Program-made: the position numbers and the translations under genes
Shown here: piece after piece, positions 49,401-61,930 of the stretch
Position numbering within the stretch: the first letter of the stretch is position 1
How the letters are laid out: each line of letters starts with the position of its first letter
The notes under the pieces: model-generated
Seen by the model: the letters and a program-made list of their open reading frames with translations, nothing else
The model's database searches: none
What the model was told of the DNA's origin: nothing
Assembly: GCA_021904315.1 (NCBI GenBank)
Contig: CM038908.1
Location: forward strand, 31,796,001 to 31,860,000
Source of the DNA: Sphagnum magellanicum
Lineage: Eukaryota; Streptophyta; Sphagnopsida; Sphagnales; Sphagnaceae
Direction: 5' to 3'
DNA: 64,000 nt

Positions 49401-52400
49401 GTGGACCAAAAGGGGAAGGTGTAATATTTTCATTGATGTTCTTCCCATGCATTTGTTTTACTAAAAATTATTTTAATATGTGCTTCAAGAAAATATGATT
49501 TAAGTTATATGCATCACATCATTATTATATAATACAAGCCATATGATATCAACCCATTTAAACTTTTAAAAGCATGTTTTAAATGACATGTATCTTTCAA
49601 AAGAAGAAAAAGCCTAAACACATAAAGCCTACATATTTGTCAAATTATATTTTAAATGTGAAGCAAAACATTAAAATTTTAGAAGATGCAATAATACAAA
49701 AGAAAAATGATCAAATAAGGGCTAAAATGGCATGCTTATAAATAATATCATCTCTGAAATTCGCATTTGCATTTTGTTGTTTCATAAAATCAATCTTTAA
49801 CAAAGTTGTATAAGGATATAAATGTTTACAAGACATTGTGCATGCAAAATGTCATTCGATCATTATTACAATATTACACATATAACATGAATAAACAAGT
49901 TAAAATTATTTTGTGCATGTATTGTGACAAAATCAACGATTATTAACAATCTATCAGGATAATAAAATGTTTGACAATATCATTTTTCCTATCATAAATA
50001 TATAAAACATTTTTTGCATGAATTTTTTATTGAATAAAAATGATCATTTTATGTATTCATGACATAGGGGGGCATTTAGTGTAAAGTTTGGGATCTAAGT
50101 GCATCAAATGACCATTTTAAAGGGGGGTATTAAATAATTGTTCAAACTATTTTTTATCACCCTATTATTATTATCTAATTTTTAATATGTACATATTAAA
50201 GCCACCCTATATTAATTATAATCCATTATTTCAAATTATTATATATCTTATATCATAATTAAATTGATCATTTGAATAAAATGTACCCTATTGTTTAACT
50301 AATTAACTTATATTTTTATGCAACAACCAATATATTGCACCCTATATTTTTACTCGTTTATTTTCTATCTTTTTTTGACTAGTGTCCTCCCGGGATTCAT
50401 GATGGATTAAATTTCAATATTTTCATTACTTTTTTTGAAGATTCATTCATTAAAACATTTGGGACATTGTAAATTATATGGATCATATTAGATGACCAAC
50501 ATTGTCTTCAATTCAAATGTAATTGCTTGATGATAAATCCTTATGAACTTAAAATATAAGAATTAGTGATTTCTTACTATATGAATTTAAAATATATTTG
50601 CAACTTATGGAACTCGTAAAACTATTATTGACATTGCAAAAAAGGATCAAAGATGAAAATGTTGCCTAAAACAAGCACAACTTGATGAAATCAAATGGTT
50701 TGTATGTCTATTTTAACCCATTTCATCATCTTTGTCCCTTGTGCAAATATGGCCTACTAAAATAAAATAATCCATCTTGTTTATTCCATAATTTATTATA
50801 CATGAATGTCATTTTTATATTTACATTCAATTTAGTACCATAATTCCTTCCCATCTTTGACATTGATTGTATTCTATGTACAAATGTTGTAATTTTCAAA
50901 TTTATATTTTTCAAATAATAAAATTTTGTGAAAGGAATTACATTTTTGGGGGAATTTATATAACATTTTATTCTTGACATGAAAATTTCAAATTTCAGTC
51001 ATTATTTTACAAACATTTGTTGAAGATGCCTTTATATTACATTAATAAATGTATTTAAGCAACCTTTAAAATATTATGAATCTATTAAATCATGTGTGTT
51101 TTTATGTCCTTTAACAATGTTGTACGGGGTGTAAATTTTTTTACATGTTTGTGGTTAATTGAATTAAATACATGGGAGGATGAATGACTTATTGCCATTG
51201 AAGTTTTACAAGAAGGAAAAAGGAAATTAGCAAAAAAGGTGGCAAGAAAAAGGGAAGAAGAAAAAAAAGTGATATAATTTGTGGGCAATACACCAATAAT
51301 GCTTGCAAATTGAATGCAAATTGAGATAAACAAAAAATTAAAAATTATACAAGTTTATCACAACAACCATATTTTTTTCCCATTTTTTATGTAGTTGAAA
51401 CATGTTCAAAGTTTGACTATTGATTTCAAATTCTACCTTCCTCAAATATTTAATATTTGTTAATTAATTGCATGTTAACCATAAATCACAAGTTTTTCAA
51501 CCTACGATCATTATGTATCACGCCAAAACCTTGAAAACCTTGAGAAATTTTTCTGCATGTTGTTGTTTAAAAGTGCATGATTCATTTTCCTCCATTTGTG
51601 CTTCACCATTTCATTCAACAACTACATTTTTAAGCGTAATGACATATTACATAACACATTATTTGTGTTTTGAAAAGCGAATTATGAATTATAATTATAA
51701 TTTTTGACTTACACATCATGATTGCAAATTGTTTTAATTGTTTTTAAATTCAACATTTTGTTTCATATAAAAAAAAAGAACAAGTCTTGGTGTATTTTAA
51801 ACCATTAAACCACATTTTATATCCATACATTCCTTAATGGATTTTATATTGATTAATTTTCATAATGTTCATAACTCCAACAAGTGGTAACATGATGATA
51901 GATTTTGTTTTGTATTGAAAATCAAAATAAAAAAATAAATTAATAAAAATTCCATTATAGTTACAAATTTTAATTAAATTATACAGTTTGAAATTATATA
52001 TTTTTATCAAGCTTATATATAATTTTACATTAATCATATTTTATTAATTAAATCAAACATAAAAACATAAACCAATCAAAATTCAACTTTTTTTTTTTGG
52101 TAATATTTTAGTGGACACCTTTTAATCAAAATTGAAACATATTCAAGTCAACATTGAAAATGAAATATCCATCAAAATATTTTATCAAAATTGATAAATT
52201 TGCATTATTGTAATCAATGTTATGTTTATAGAGATAATTAAATTTAATGAATTCATTATAAACATCAAATTCATTAATATGTAGTGGGAAGTGGCATTTA
52301 AAAATCTTTTAATATCACCTCCACACATGAGTTATGGGTGGACATTTTAGTTTGCCCCTATTAACCACCCTCTCTTTGAAATGGGTAAATATTTTTTTCC

Positions 52401-52703
52401 TTTTTAATTACTTTTTCTTTTTGAATCAATAAAAAAAAACCCCCCCCTTCACCTTTGGTTTATTTATAATTAATGAAAACTTGACCCATGTAACATTTCC
52501 AAATTTTCTTGAACCTTTAAACCACTATGAATGTTGCTATGTTAAGGTCCTAAAAGGGCATCTCAAGATGGGACGTTAACTTAGCAAATGTTCCCAAATC
52601 CTAGTAAAAATTCAAATTGATGGGGTGTTTTGGTTCAAGGATGACCTATGCTTGGTCAACAATTAACAAAAACACGCTTCAACAATGTCGATGATGACAG
52701 AAG
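46421..52703. other. gene-free AT-rich stretch
   Basis: Extremely AT-rich with few CG dinucleotides. No protein-like frame, RNA gene or clear repeat element was recognised. Short frames are broken and compositionally biased. Confidence 0.5.
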
Positions 52704-52991
52704 ATGGGGAACAACAAAAAGACAAGAACACCAACAAGGAGTGACAAAATGGCAAGTGATAACAAGGTGTTGAAAATGCATGTTAGAAACATTAGGGGTG
52801 CTAAGTTAGACATGATTTTTAATTTTCAAACAACAAAGGGCACCAAAACGTTGAGGTTTGAGGGTGTTGGATATAAAGTTAGAGGACACCTAGGCACTAA
52901 AAAATACATAAACGACATTGTGGGCACCATGTTCAAAAATGTTTTACATTTTACATTTTTTCAAACTAAAGGTCATTGGGAAGTATGGTAG
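52704..52991 (+). other. unassigned 95-codon open frame
   Basis: ATG-initiated, lysine/arginine rich (MGNNKKTRTPTRSDK start). The surrounding 52560-53000 segment has somewhat more CG dinucleotides than its neighbours. No family is recognised. A retroelement fragment or chance is most likely. Confidence 0.2.
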
Positions 52992-53809
52992 GAAGGATGT
53001 CTGGGGATCTTGGAAAAGGCCCCAAAAAAATTTCTTTTGATGTCACAAGGAATGCCAAAAAGGACATCATGGGTGCTATAAATGTCAATGCTTAATAGGT
53101 GAAAATTAAATTTCATATTCTAGAATTAATGGAAGTTTAAATGATTTCATGGACAATCTATATTATCGAAAATTATTAATGTCCAATAACTAATTATCTT
53201 TTACATAATTTATTTAAGTACATTTGAGAATATATTAATATTTTGAATCATGTTAATTGATTATCACTAATAGTGTGAAGCAATGCAAAGCTCAAGTTGT
53301 TAGGTCCATTCATTTGAATAACTTCAAAGAATTAATAACTTACATGAAAGAACCCACAACTTTATAGTTAGTTATTTAATTTTCAATTCATTTGAAGACC
53401 ATGGTTTATATCAAAATTGTTTGTTTCATTTTTTTGGGAAATGCCATTATGAACCATTGTAATAACCATTATAATGGCAATTTGCTATTGTTTCCTATAA
53501 CCACACAACATTCATCATACCTACAAAATTTAATTCAACTTTAGGCCAACCCATTGAGATTGAAATGTCCTTATAAGCCTTAATTGTGTATTATGACAAA
53601 ATATTAACTATGGAGCAAAAAACTTGGAATGTTGTTAATATATCATGAATTCCTTCATGTATAATCAACAAAACCAACAACTTTTATCATATAGATTTGT
53701 GTACAATACTTGGCTTCACAACCCATGATGCATGGTTTGACCAACCTTTGCAATCTTGAATGCCACTAGTTTGTCCCGAAGTGAAAAACAAACCTACAAA
53801 CAAATGGGA
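52992..53809. other. gene-free stretch
   Basis: AT-rich, nothing recognised. Confidence 0.5.
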
Positions 53810-56800
53810 GGAAACAAACTCCATATTGTTGTTTAATTTCTACCTAAAGGCTAGAACCAACAAACATCACACTAAAACAAAAATAATCATTTAACATGGG
53901 GGTTATGGGATAAGTTTTGCAATTCATTGCCAAAACTCACACTAATGTGAATCCTTTCCTTTCTACAAAGGAAGACTCTTGTCAAAGTTCCAACCTATGG
54001 GAACCAAGCATCCCTTGTTCCCCCAAAGAATAGGATTCATGTTAATGTGAGTCCCCTCCTTTTTTTTGCAACTATAGACTTGCACTTCCATGAGTTCCAC
54101 TCGTGGAAGCCAAGAATCCCTCATTCATTTTTGTGTCAATATGAATCCTTTCATAATCTACAATTAGAGATTCATTTTTTAACATGAGTTCCACCTTTGG
54201 GGACCAAGATTCCTTCATTCCCCAATGGCCAATCTTGACACCAACATGAATTTTTGTGAATTTTTTACCAAATTTTAAAACCTTTTTCTCAATTTCTACT
54301 GATTTTTTGTGAATTTTTGCCATAAGTAGATTTTCCTATCATGAGGACTCATGGGGGGCAAGGTGTGAATGCTTTCAATTTTTGTGAATATTTTGCGATT
54401 TTTTTTTCAATTTTGTGTGTTTTTATCATTTTTTTTGCAACAAGCCCCTTCAAAGTTAATAATATTTTTTCAAATTTCATAATTTTGTGATCAAATTTAT
54501 GATTTCAAATTACCAAAAAACATATAACATTTGAACTAAAAATGACAAAAATTTAACAAAAAACTTCACAAAAAGTGAAGAAATTCAAAAAGTCCTTTCA
54601 ATATAATTTGTGATTTTTTGTCATATACATAATTAAAAATTTGATGTTGATAGGTGCCATATTAAGTAAGTACTTCATTCCTTTTCCTTATTAACCTATA
54701 TGTAGATGAAAAGGCAAATTAACATGCGCACTTTCATGTCCACATTATATAAATTAAATTAACAAGTGAAATTGTCACTTGTATATACAAATTTTCTATC
54801 AATTTAAAGGTAGTTAATTGGTGAAAGCACACATCTATGGCCCACTTTGTGTAGTTAAATTGTAGTGCTTTTTTGGATAGTAAATCTATAAGCCTAACTA
54901 TGTGAAAAGTAAAGAGTTTCACAATATTTTTCCATATTAAGTATAACATAACCTGAAAAAAAGTTTAGATTTTTTTTTTCTTTTTATAATATGGTGGCTT
55001 ATATGAAAAAAATACATGTCATTGTGTATTTTAAAAATAAAAATATATTCAAAAAGTGATTGGAATGATTTTAAACCTTTATGAAATTTGTAATATGTTA
55101 TTTCACTTTTGAATCATACATAATTTGAACCATGTTTGTGAAATATTTAAAGAATTTAATCATTTTCATGTCATATATGCATTTTTTTGGGGGTCATGAT
55201 CATAAGTTATGTGGTAAATTGACATTTTGATAAATATTCACTTTCAAATGGAAAGTGACGATTATTTTGAGAAAAATGTATGTTTAGATTTTTTTTTTCA
55301 AATACTTGTTTGAATTACTAATGAAATTAAAATTTAATACAATTTGAAATGAAAAACTAGGTTTGTTATATCATGTATATATACATATTATGCATATTAT
55401 TCATGATTCCTTATATACATTCCAAATAATATTAAATGGGATTAGCTTTGGGAAAGTCCAAATTATATCCCTTAAACACCAAAAGAAAAACCTAAAATTA
55501 ATTAATCACATTTAGGGAGGTGTATATTGTAATAATGGTCATAAAAGTGCTTCAAAAAGGACCATCATAGTGTGCATTCACCCAAATGCACCAAAAAAAT
55601 TTTAAAAATTGAATCAAGAATCACAAAATTGACACACAAAAAAATCTGAAAACTTTACAAAAATTGAAATGATTTGCATTAACAAATGACTTTCTAGTGA
55701 TGTTGGTAAATTTGAATTCACACAAATTCACAAAATGTGAAAAAAATTATAATGTTGACCCAAAAACATGAACCCAAAAAAATGAGGACACTTATGCTAC
55801 CATGAAATTCCTCACTTAATCTAATTTTTGTAAGTTGTGTTTTTTGGGTCAATTTTGTGAATTCCAATTAAAAATCCACTAAATCTCAAAGAAACATCAC
55901 CAAAAACCACTTGAAAATGTTCCAAATTCAAAAAATATATAACAAGCAAAGAATTTATGTTAACATGGGTCCCTTAAGTTTTCCTAAGTTTATGTCATTT
56001 ACATGATTCATGGATCAATTTTGTCTATTCAAATTCATAAAATTCATACCAAAAATCAACACAATTACACAATAACTAAAAACAATCACACCAATGTGAG
56101 TCCTTTCAATTTCTTTGAATCTTCCTGAATGTTTATTTTTTATTTTTAAAAAATCAATATTTCTATTTCTATTTACACAAATTCACAAATGTTCATAAAA
56201 TTCACCAAAAGCACCCCACCCCAATTCACAAAAATAAAATAAAATGGGGGGACTCATGGAGGTGTGTCTATACACAAATTTTCCACATTTTCCAAGATTT
56301 AAAAAACATCTCACATTGTTTTCATTAAAATTTTCAAAAATTAGCAAAAAATCACAAAAATCCACAAATTTTGGGAAGTAAAATCAGAAAAAACTAACCC
56401 AGTAAAAGTTGTTGCAAATTTGCAAAAACTTAAAAAAGTGGAGGAACTAATTCCTTGTGTGATTCCTCTAAGTTTTTCTAGGTTTTTTGAATTTGTGCCA
56501 TTTTTGGAACACTTTTAAACATTCAAATTCAAACATGCATAAATCAAAAATCACAAAATTGACCAAAGCACAGCAAAATTTAGAAAAAAGTGAAAGGACT
56601 CATGATTGCCTAAGTTTGCTCACATTATGATATTTTCATCATTTTTGTTGATTTTAAAAATCAACTTGTGAATTTCTATTCACACAAATCCATAAATGCT
56701 AATGAAAGTATTCAAAATTGACCAAAGAAGCCCATCAAATTCACAAAAAAAAATGAAAAAAAATTACTCATACCAAGATGAATCTCCAAATTTTTTTGAA

Positions 56801-57985
56801 CTTGTATCAAAATAAATTTCATGAACTTCAAATAGAAAATTTAAAAAATCAACCCCAAGAAATCAATTTGACCTAATTTTTTTGATTTTTTTTATAGAAA
56901 GTACAAAAAGTCTATGAACAATCTTATCAATTTTCTAAGTTTTTGCCAATTTAAATGATTTTGAGTGCAATTTTGTGCATTCAAATTCAGAAAATTTAAA
57001 TAAAAAATCATGAAAATCACCCCAAAACAACATCAGTTCATAAGAAAAAAACTCATGAAAGCCAATGTGAATCCCCTCACTTTTTGTGACTTCTCACAAA
57101 TATTTTAAATTTTCAATCTTTTTTTACATTTCTATTCACCCAAATCCATATATGTTGATAAATATTCCAAAAAATCCCTAGAAATCCCCAAATATCCAAC
57201 CAAAATACAAAAAGTAAAGGGATTCATGATGTTTGTGGGAGTCTCCACAATTTTACAAAATTGATTTCAATTTTCATGATTTTTTAATAGATTTTTTACA
57301 TTTAAATAATAATAAAAACAACATAAATTTTCTTAAGAAAATAATTTGACCATGATGGTCTAAAAAAAAAGAAAAAAAATGCAAGGTTCATGCTAGCATA
57401 TTGCAAAATTGATTTCAATTTTCAGGATTGTTTTAATATTTTTTTACATTAAAAAAAGAATAACAACATTTTTTTTTTAAAGAAAAAAAATTGACCATGA
57501 TAGTCCAAAAAAAACCAAAAAGTGCAAGGCTCATGCTAGCATATTTATCTATATATGATTTTGTGATCAAATTTTTATTTCAATTTTTCTAAATGCAAAC
57601 CAATAATATGAAAATGAACCTACAAAATTCCATACATTCATAAAGTGAAAGGATAATGCCAATCTAAATCCATTCACATTTTGATAAGATTTTTTATATG
57701 TGTAATTTTTTGTTCAATTTTGGGAGTTTTAGTACAAAGAAAATTCACAAGTTATTTTTTTTAAAAAGACAAAATCAAAATTCACACAAATTCATGAATA
57801 GTACTAAAAGGTAAAGCACTTATGTCAATTTGAATATCCTCAAATTTTTGGTGATTTTAGAAATTTACGTAAGTTTCTGCTCAATTAAATGCATTCAATA
57901 ACAAACAATTCAAACAAAAAATCATTGGATTGAATGGAAAATCACTAAATTTCACAAAAACTGAAATGATTCACACTAGGTTCAA
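53810..57985. repeat. degenerate satellite-like array A
   Basis: A motif of the form CATG-TTA-AATGTGAATCC followed by CTTCACTTTTTGTGA-like text recurs many times, separated by text rich in AAATTCACAAAATT and TTTGTGAATTTT. Anchor positions include about 54040, 54115, 55965, 56095, 56263, 56458, 56778, 57065 and 57234, then about 57390, 57530, 57650, 57815 and 57975. Spacing is mostly 130-195 in the later part and about 100 in the first part (53990-54260). Copies are strongly diverged and nearly free of CG. A non-array header (53810-53940) is shared with array B. Confidence 0.6.
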
Positions 57986-60629
57986 TCTTTTCACTTTTGT
58001 TGAATTTTTATCATTTTTGGTGATATTTTGTTCAAAATTTTTGAATTTATATTCATGTAAATCTATAAAAAATTCTATATGATAATTTGTTTACTATTTG
58101 TATGTGTTGTTCATACCCACCTTTGAACCTTACATACTTGCTCTTTTGCTTATACTAACTTCTTTTTCTTGTGTTCTTCGTCTTTTAAAGTAATTACTTT
58201 AAAAAACCTTTGCTTGTTCTTGCTTTCCTTTTTTAATTTTTGATAAGAGATTTGTTTTTGTAACTTTGATTTAAGATTTTGTAATTGTGTGTTATAAATT
58301 GCATGAAAAGAAAAAGTAGTGTAAGCATATGTTTTAGTGATTTTTTAAATGTGTTATGGTTGGAAAAAAAATGTTTTTCAATTTTCATAAATCCTTGAAC
58401 AATCCTCTCATAATGTTATTCACTATGTGTTGAGTTTTATGGCATTCATTATGTTGTAGCTTCAATGTTTAGCAAAGGAGGGAGAAATATCTTTGATGGG
58501 GTTTAAATTGTGTATTAATGTTTGATGATTAACAAACATTATTGGTTTCCATTTTCATCATTGAAACATATGTTAAAAAATTGTTGAATATTTTCCTTGT
58601 AAGGAAAATTGCTAGGAATTCTAAAAAGGTTAGTTTATTTTTAATGTTTAAAAAATCTTTACAACAATGGTTACACAAGTTGAAATAACATATTATGGTT
58701 TTTATTGTTGAAGGAAAAATGTGAAGAAATGTAAGGATAGTACATTTTCCAAGAAATAAACTTTTAAAATATCAACATTTTTGTTCATTATAATCTTTTT
58801 ATTAAACAAATACATATGTAACATTGCAAATGAACATGATCTGCATTAATTAAAAATCTTCAACTAAACTCTTCAACAATGGCTAAATTATATTTTGCAT
58901 TCTCAGTGAGTTAAATGTGTAAAGTTATAGGCTAGAGTTGGTTAACTTTAGACTATGTTTATAGATTGACATTATTGTTGGGTCCATTGAGTTTTAGATA
59001 AATAACTTTGTTATTGGGATTTGTTGAAAAACTTGGCAAAAATTTAAAGATGAGGAGCCATGATTAGATTCATGTCACAAGCTTTTTTTTCCTATTGAAT
59101 AATAAATTTACTTAAAATTGTGTGGTCCAATATTTCCAAGCATTGTAAATGTGGATGTATGTTGCAATGTTTTCGATTTATTATAACTTTTTGAACTAAA
59201 GTTAAGGTTGAAGGTTGTAGTTCATGTTGAAGGGCAATTAGGATAAAAGTTGCAATTGATAGGAAAAATTTGATAAAAAGGTACACACACAACAAAGCAC
59301 ACATTGGTGGTCAATAATTGAAACATGTTAAATAGTGTTAGAACAATGCAATTTAATGCCAAAAATGTTGTCATTGAAATTGGTCAATATCATTGTGTAA
59401 GATTTGCGTGTCAATGCTACATAGAAAGTTCAAATATTGATAGGCCATATCATGTTTGTAGTAATGTCTATGGCAATTTCTAAACTTAGTTGAAATTGCA
59501 TGTTGTTTTTTTGGTGGGGATTTTTTGAGTTTATGTATAATTGTATTGTTTTTTAAAAAACGATTTACATAAAATTTGTGTTAGTTGAACAACCTTTAGT
59601 AATGGATATTGTGTGGACGATTAAAAACAATGAGATTGCAATAAAACATTCTTCACATTGTAGTTTATGTTGAAATTTTTAGCCATGGACAATTGACAAA
59701 CAAATGAAAAGGGGCACAACAAAAGATCTTTAACTAATTGGGTCCCATGAAATTTTGACAAAAGATGCCAAATTTAGTTAATTGGGCATACACATTGAAC
59801 TAACACACAAGACTTTTTTTTAAATGTTGTTTAAAAACCTTGGTAAAACAAACATCACATCAATCCCAACCCTTTGATGTAAGGGTTTATATATATTTTT
59901 GTTAGATTGTGACAAAATTTAAGGTTATTTTCAAAGGCTAGATGGTAGATACCCAAGTACCTTTACCATTTTGGCGATAGACTACCAAATAATTAGTTAA
60001 ATTTTAAATATTAACTTTGGCACTTGTTTTTTTAATTAAATTTTTTTGACATGTAATTATTATATATAATAATAAACACATTGTATTTAGTGCTATGGAA
60101 CAATCTAGTGTGTCTAGACCACTTTAGTGTTAAGACCTTATTTGTGAAGGTCTAGGGTTCAAACCTTAATAGTGAAATTTTTGATTTTATTAAAATTTTG
60201 GCACACATAATAAATACATTTTCAAAATTTTGGATAAACAAAAAAAAAATTATGTCAAAATGGTCAAGGTACTACAATATGTTGTATTTAATGAGGTTGT
60301 AAGTAGTTTTGACATTATATTCAAAGTTCAAGCTGAATGCACACAAGATAAACACACCAAGACAAAAATCATAATGATTAACAATGGTGCAATTCCACCA
60401 TAGTTGGCTATGGTATAGTTCATCTAAGGAAATTTAACTTGTTCCTAATTGATCAATGACCTTGAGTTGAAACTACAGTGTAGATCCAAAATGATAAAAA
60501 CAATGATCATAAGTTTTTTGGTTGTGAGCAATGCATCCAAAAAGTAATCCCTATATTGGAATGTCCTTTGTCATTATCTATTCTTAATTACTAAATGAAG
60601 TGGCCAAAATATTTATATATATGAATTGG
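57986..60629. other. gene-free stretch between two arrays
   Basis: AT-rich. The only item noted is a tRNA-like B-box motif near 60156. No protein-like frame. Confidence 0.45.
60090..60185 (+). mobile_element. possible tRNA-derived SINE fragment
   Basis: GGTTCAAACCT (60156-60166) fits an RNA polymerase III B box. It is preceded about 55 bases upstream by a weak A-box-like stretch and followed by a T/A-rich tail. No tRNA cloverleaf can be drawn. Support is weak. Confidence 0.2.
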
Positions 60630-61930
60630 AGGGTATCAACTCCATATTGATTCCTAGTCTTTATTTAAAAATTGAAGCCAACAAACATATGCCATCACAT
60701 TAGGAAGGGAACATCTATGAAGGATTGGTGTCATGAGATAGTAATATTTATAACTCATTACCAAGGCATTCACCAACATGAATCCCTTCCTTTTTTGTAA
60801 GGTATAACTCATCCGTCCAAGCCTATGCAAACTACAAATCCACTTGAAGCTTTGGATTTGCACCAAGGTGAATATACTTCCTAATTTTTTTAAAATACTA
60901 TGAAAACTAAAAATCCCCCATTCCCCCAAAGGTTAAGACTCTAACCAATGTGAGTTCCCCACCAATACCTTCATCAACATGAAACCCACCAACTTTTGTG
61001 AAGTTGATGACAATTGTGTGAAAAAAAACATTAAAATACTTAGATTTGCATTCCATTTTTTTCATTTTTTAAGGGTATAAATGAAAAATATTGATTGATA
61101 ATCACTAAACTTGATGAAAACACAATAATAAATCCATTCACTTTTGTACGTAATATGAAATTATGGGATTTGTGTGGTCAATTTTGTGATTTAAGGTTGG
61201 AATTTTGTGAATTTATATGAATTTAAATTTATCTAGAAATCTTTTAGGTTGACATAAACTTGAAAAAGGACAAGAAAACCCATGTTAGTGTGAATCACTT
61301 CTTTTTTTGTGATTCTTTTGAATTTTGTCATTTTTTGTGTCAATTTGCTGAATGTTGGCAGCATTTGCCAATTTTTGCAAATTTAAATCCACAAGCTTGA
61401 CCTATAAATTAGAAATTTTTGAAAAAACACACACATAGACACACAAAAAGTGAAGGGATTAATGTTGGTGCGGCTCCCTTCACCTTCTACTTCCATAAAT
61501 TTATGTGAATTTTTGGGTCAATTTTCTAACATGTTTTTTTATATTTCTAAACTGGTGTGGATTATAATTCACCAAAAGTTACCAAAACATCGATAAAATT
61601 GTTGAAAATTCACATAATGTGAAGGAACTCATGTTAATTGCTAACTTTTCAACTTAAGATTTGTTATGTTTTAGTTTTTTTAAAAACAATTTATGAGTTC
61701 CACTACACAATTTTGATATTTAAAGAAGTAGAAGATATTATAGCACTCATGTTGGCATGAATTCCTTCACTTTTCTTCATATTTGTGTAATTGAATGATT
61801 TTATAGGTAACTTTTGATATTATTTTCAGAATTTGGGATTTTAGTGAATTCAAATTTGCATATGTGAAAAATTACTAAAATCTATGAAATTTGAAAAAAA
61901 AAAAAAAAAAACTGAAGGAATTACTAAAAA
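60630..61930. repeat. degenerate satellite-like array B
   Basis: Begins with a header (AACTCCATATTG..., then GCCAACAAACAT) matching the header of array A (AACTCCATATTGTTG..., ACCAACAAACAT). It continues with CACCAACATGAATCCCTTCC and further copies of the TGTGAATCC/CTTCACTTTT motif at about 60780, 60945, 61289, 61469, 61639 and 61758. Spacing of the clear copies is 180, 170 and 119. Confidence 0.6.
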
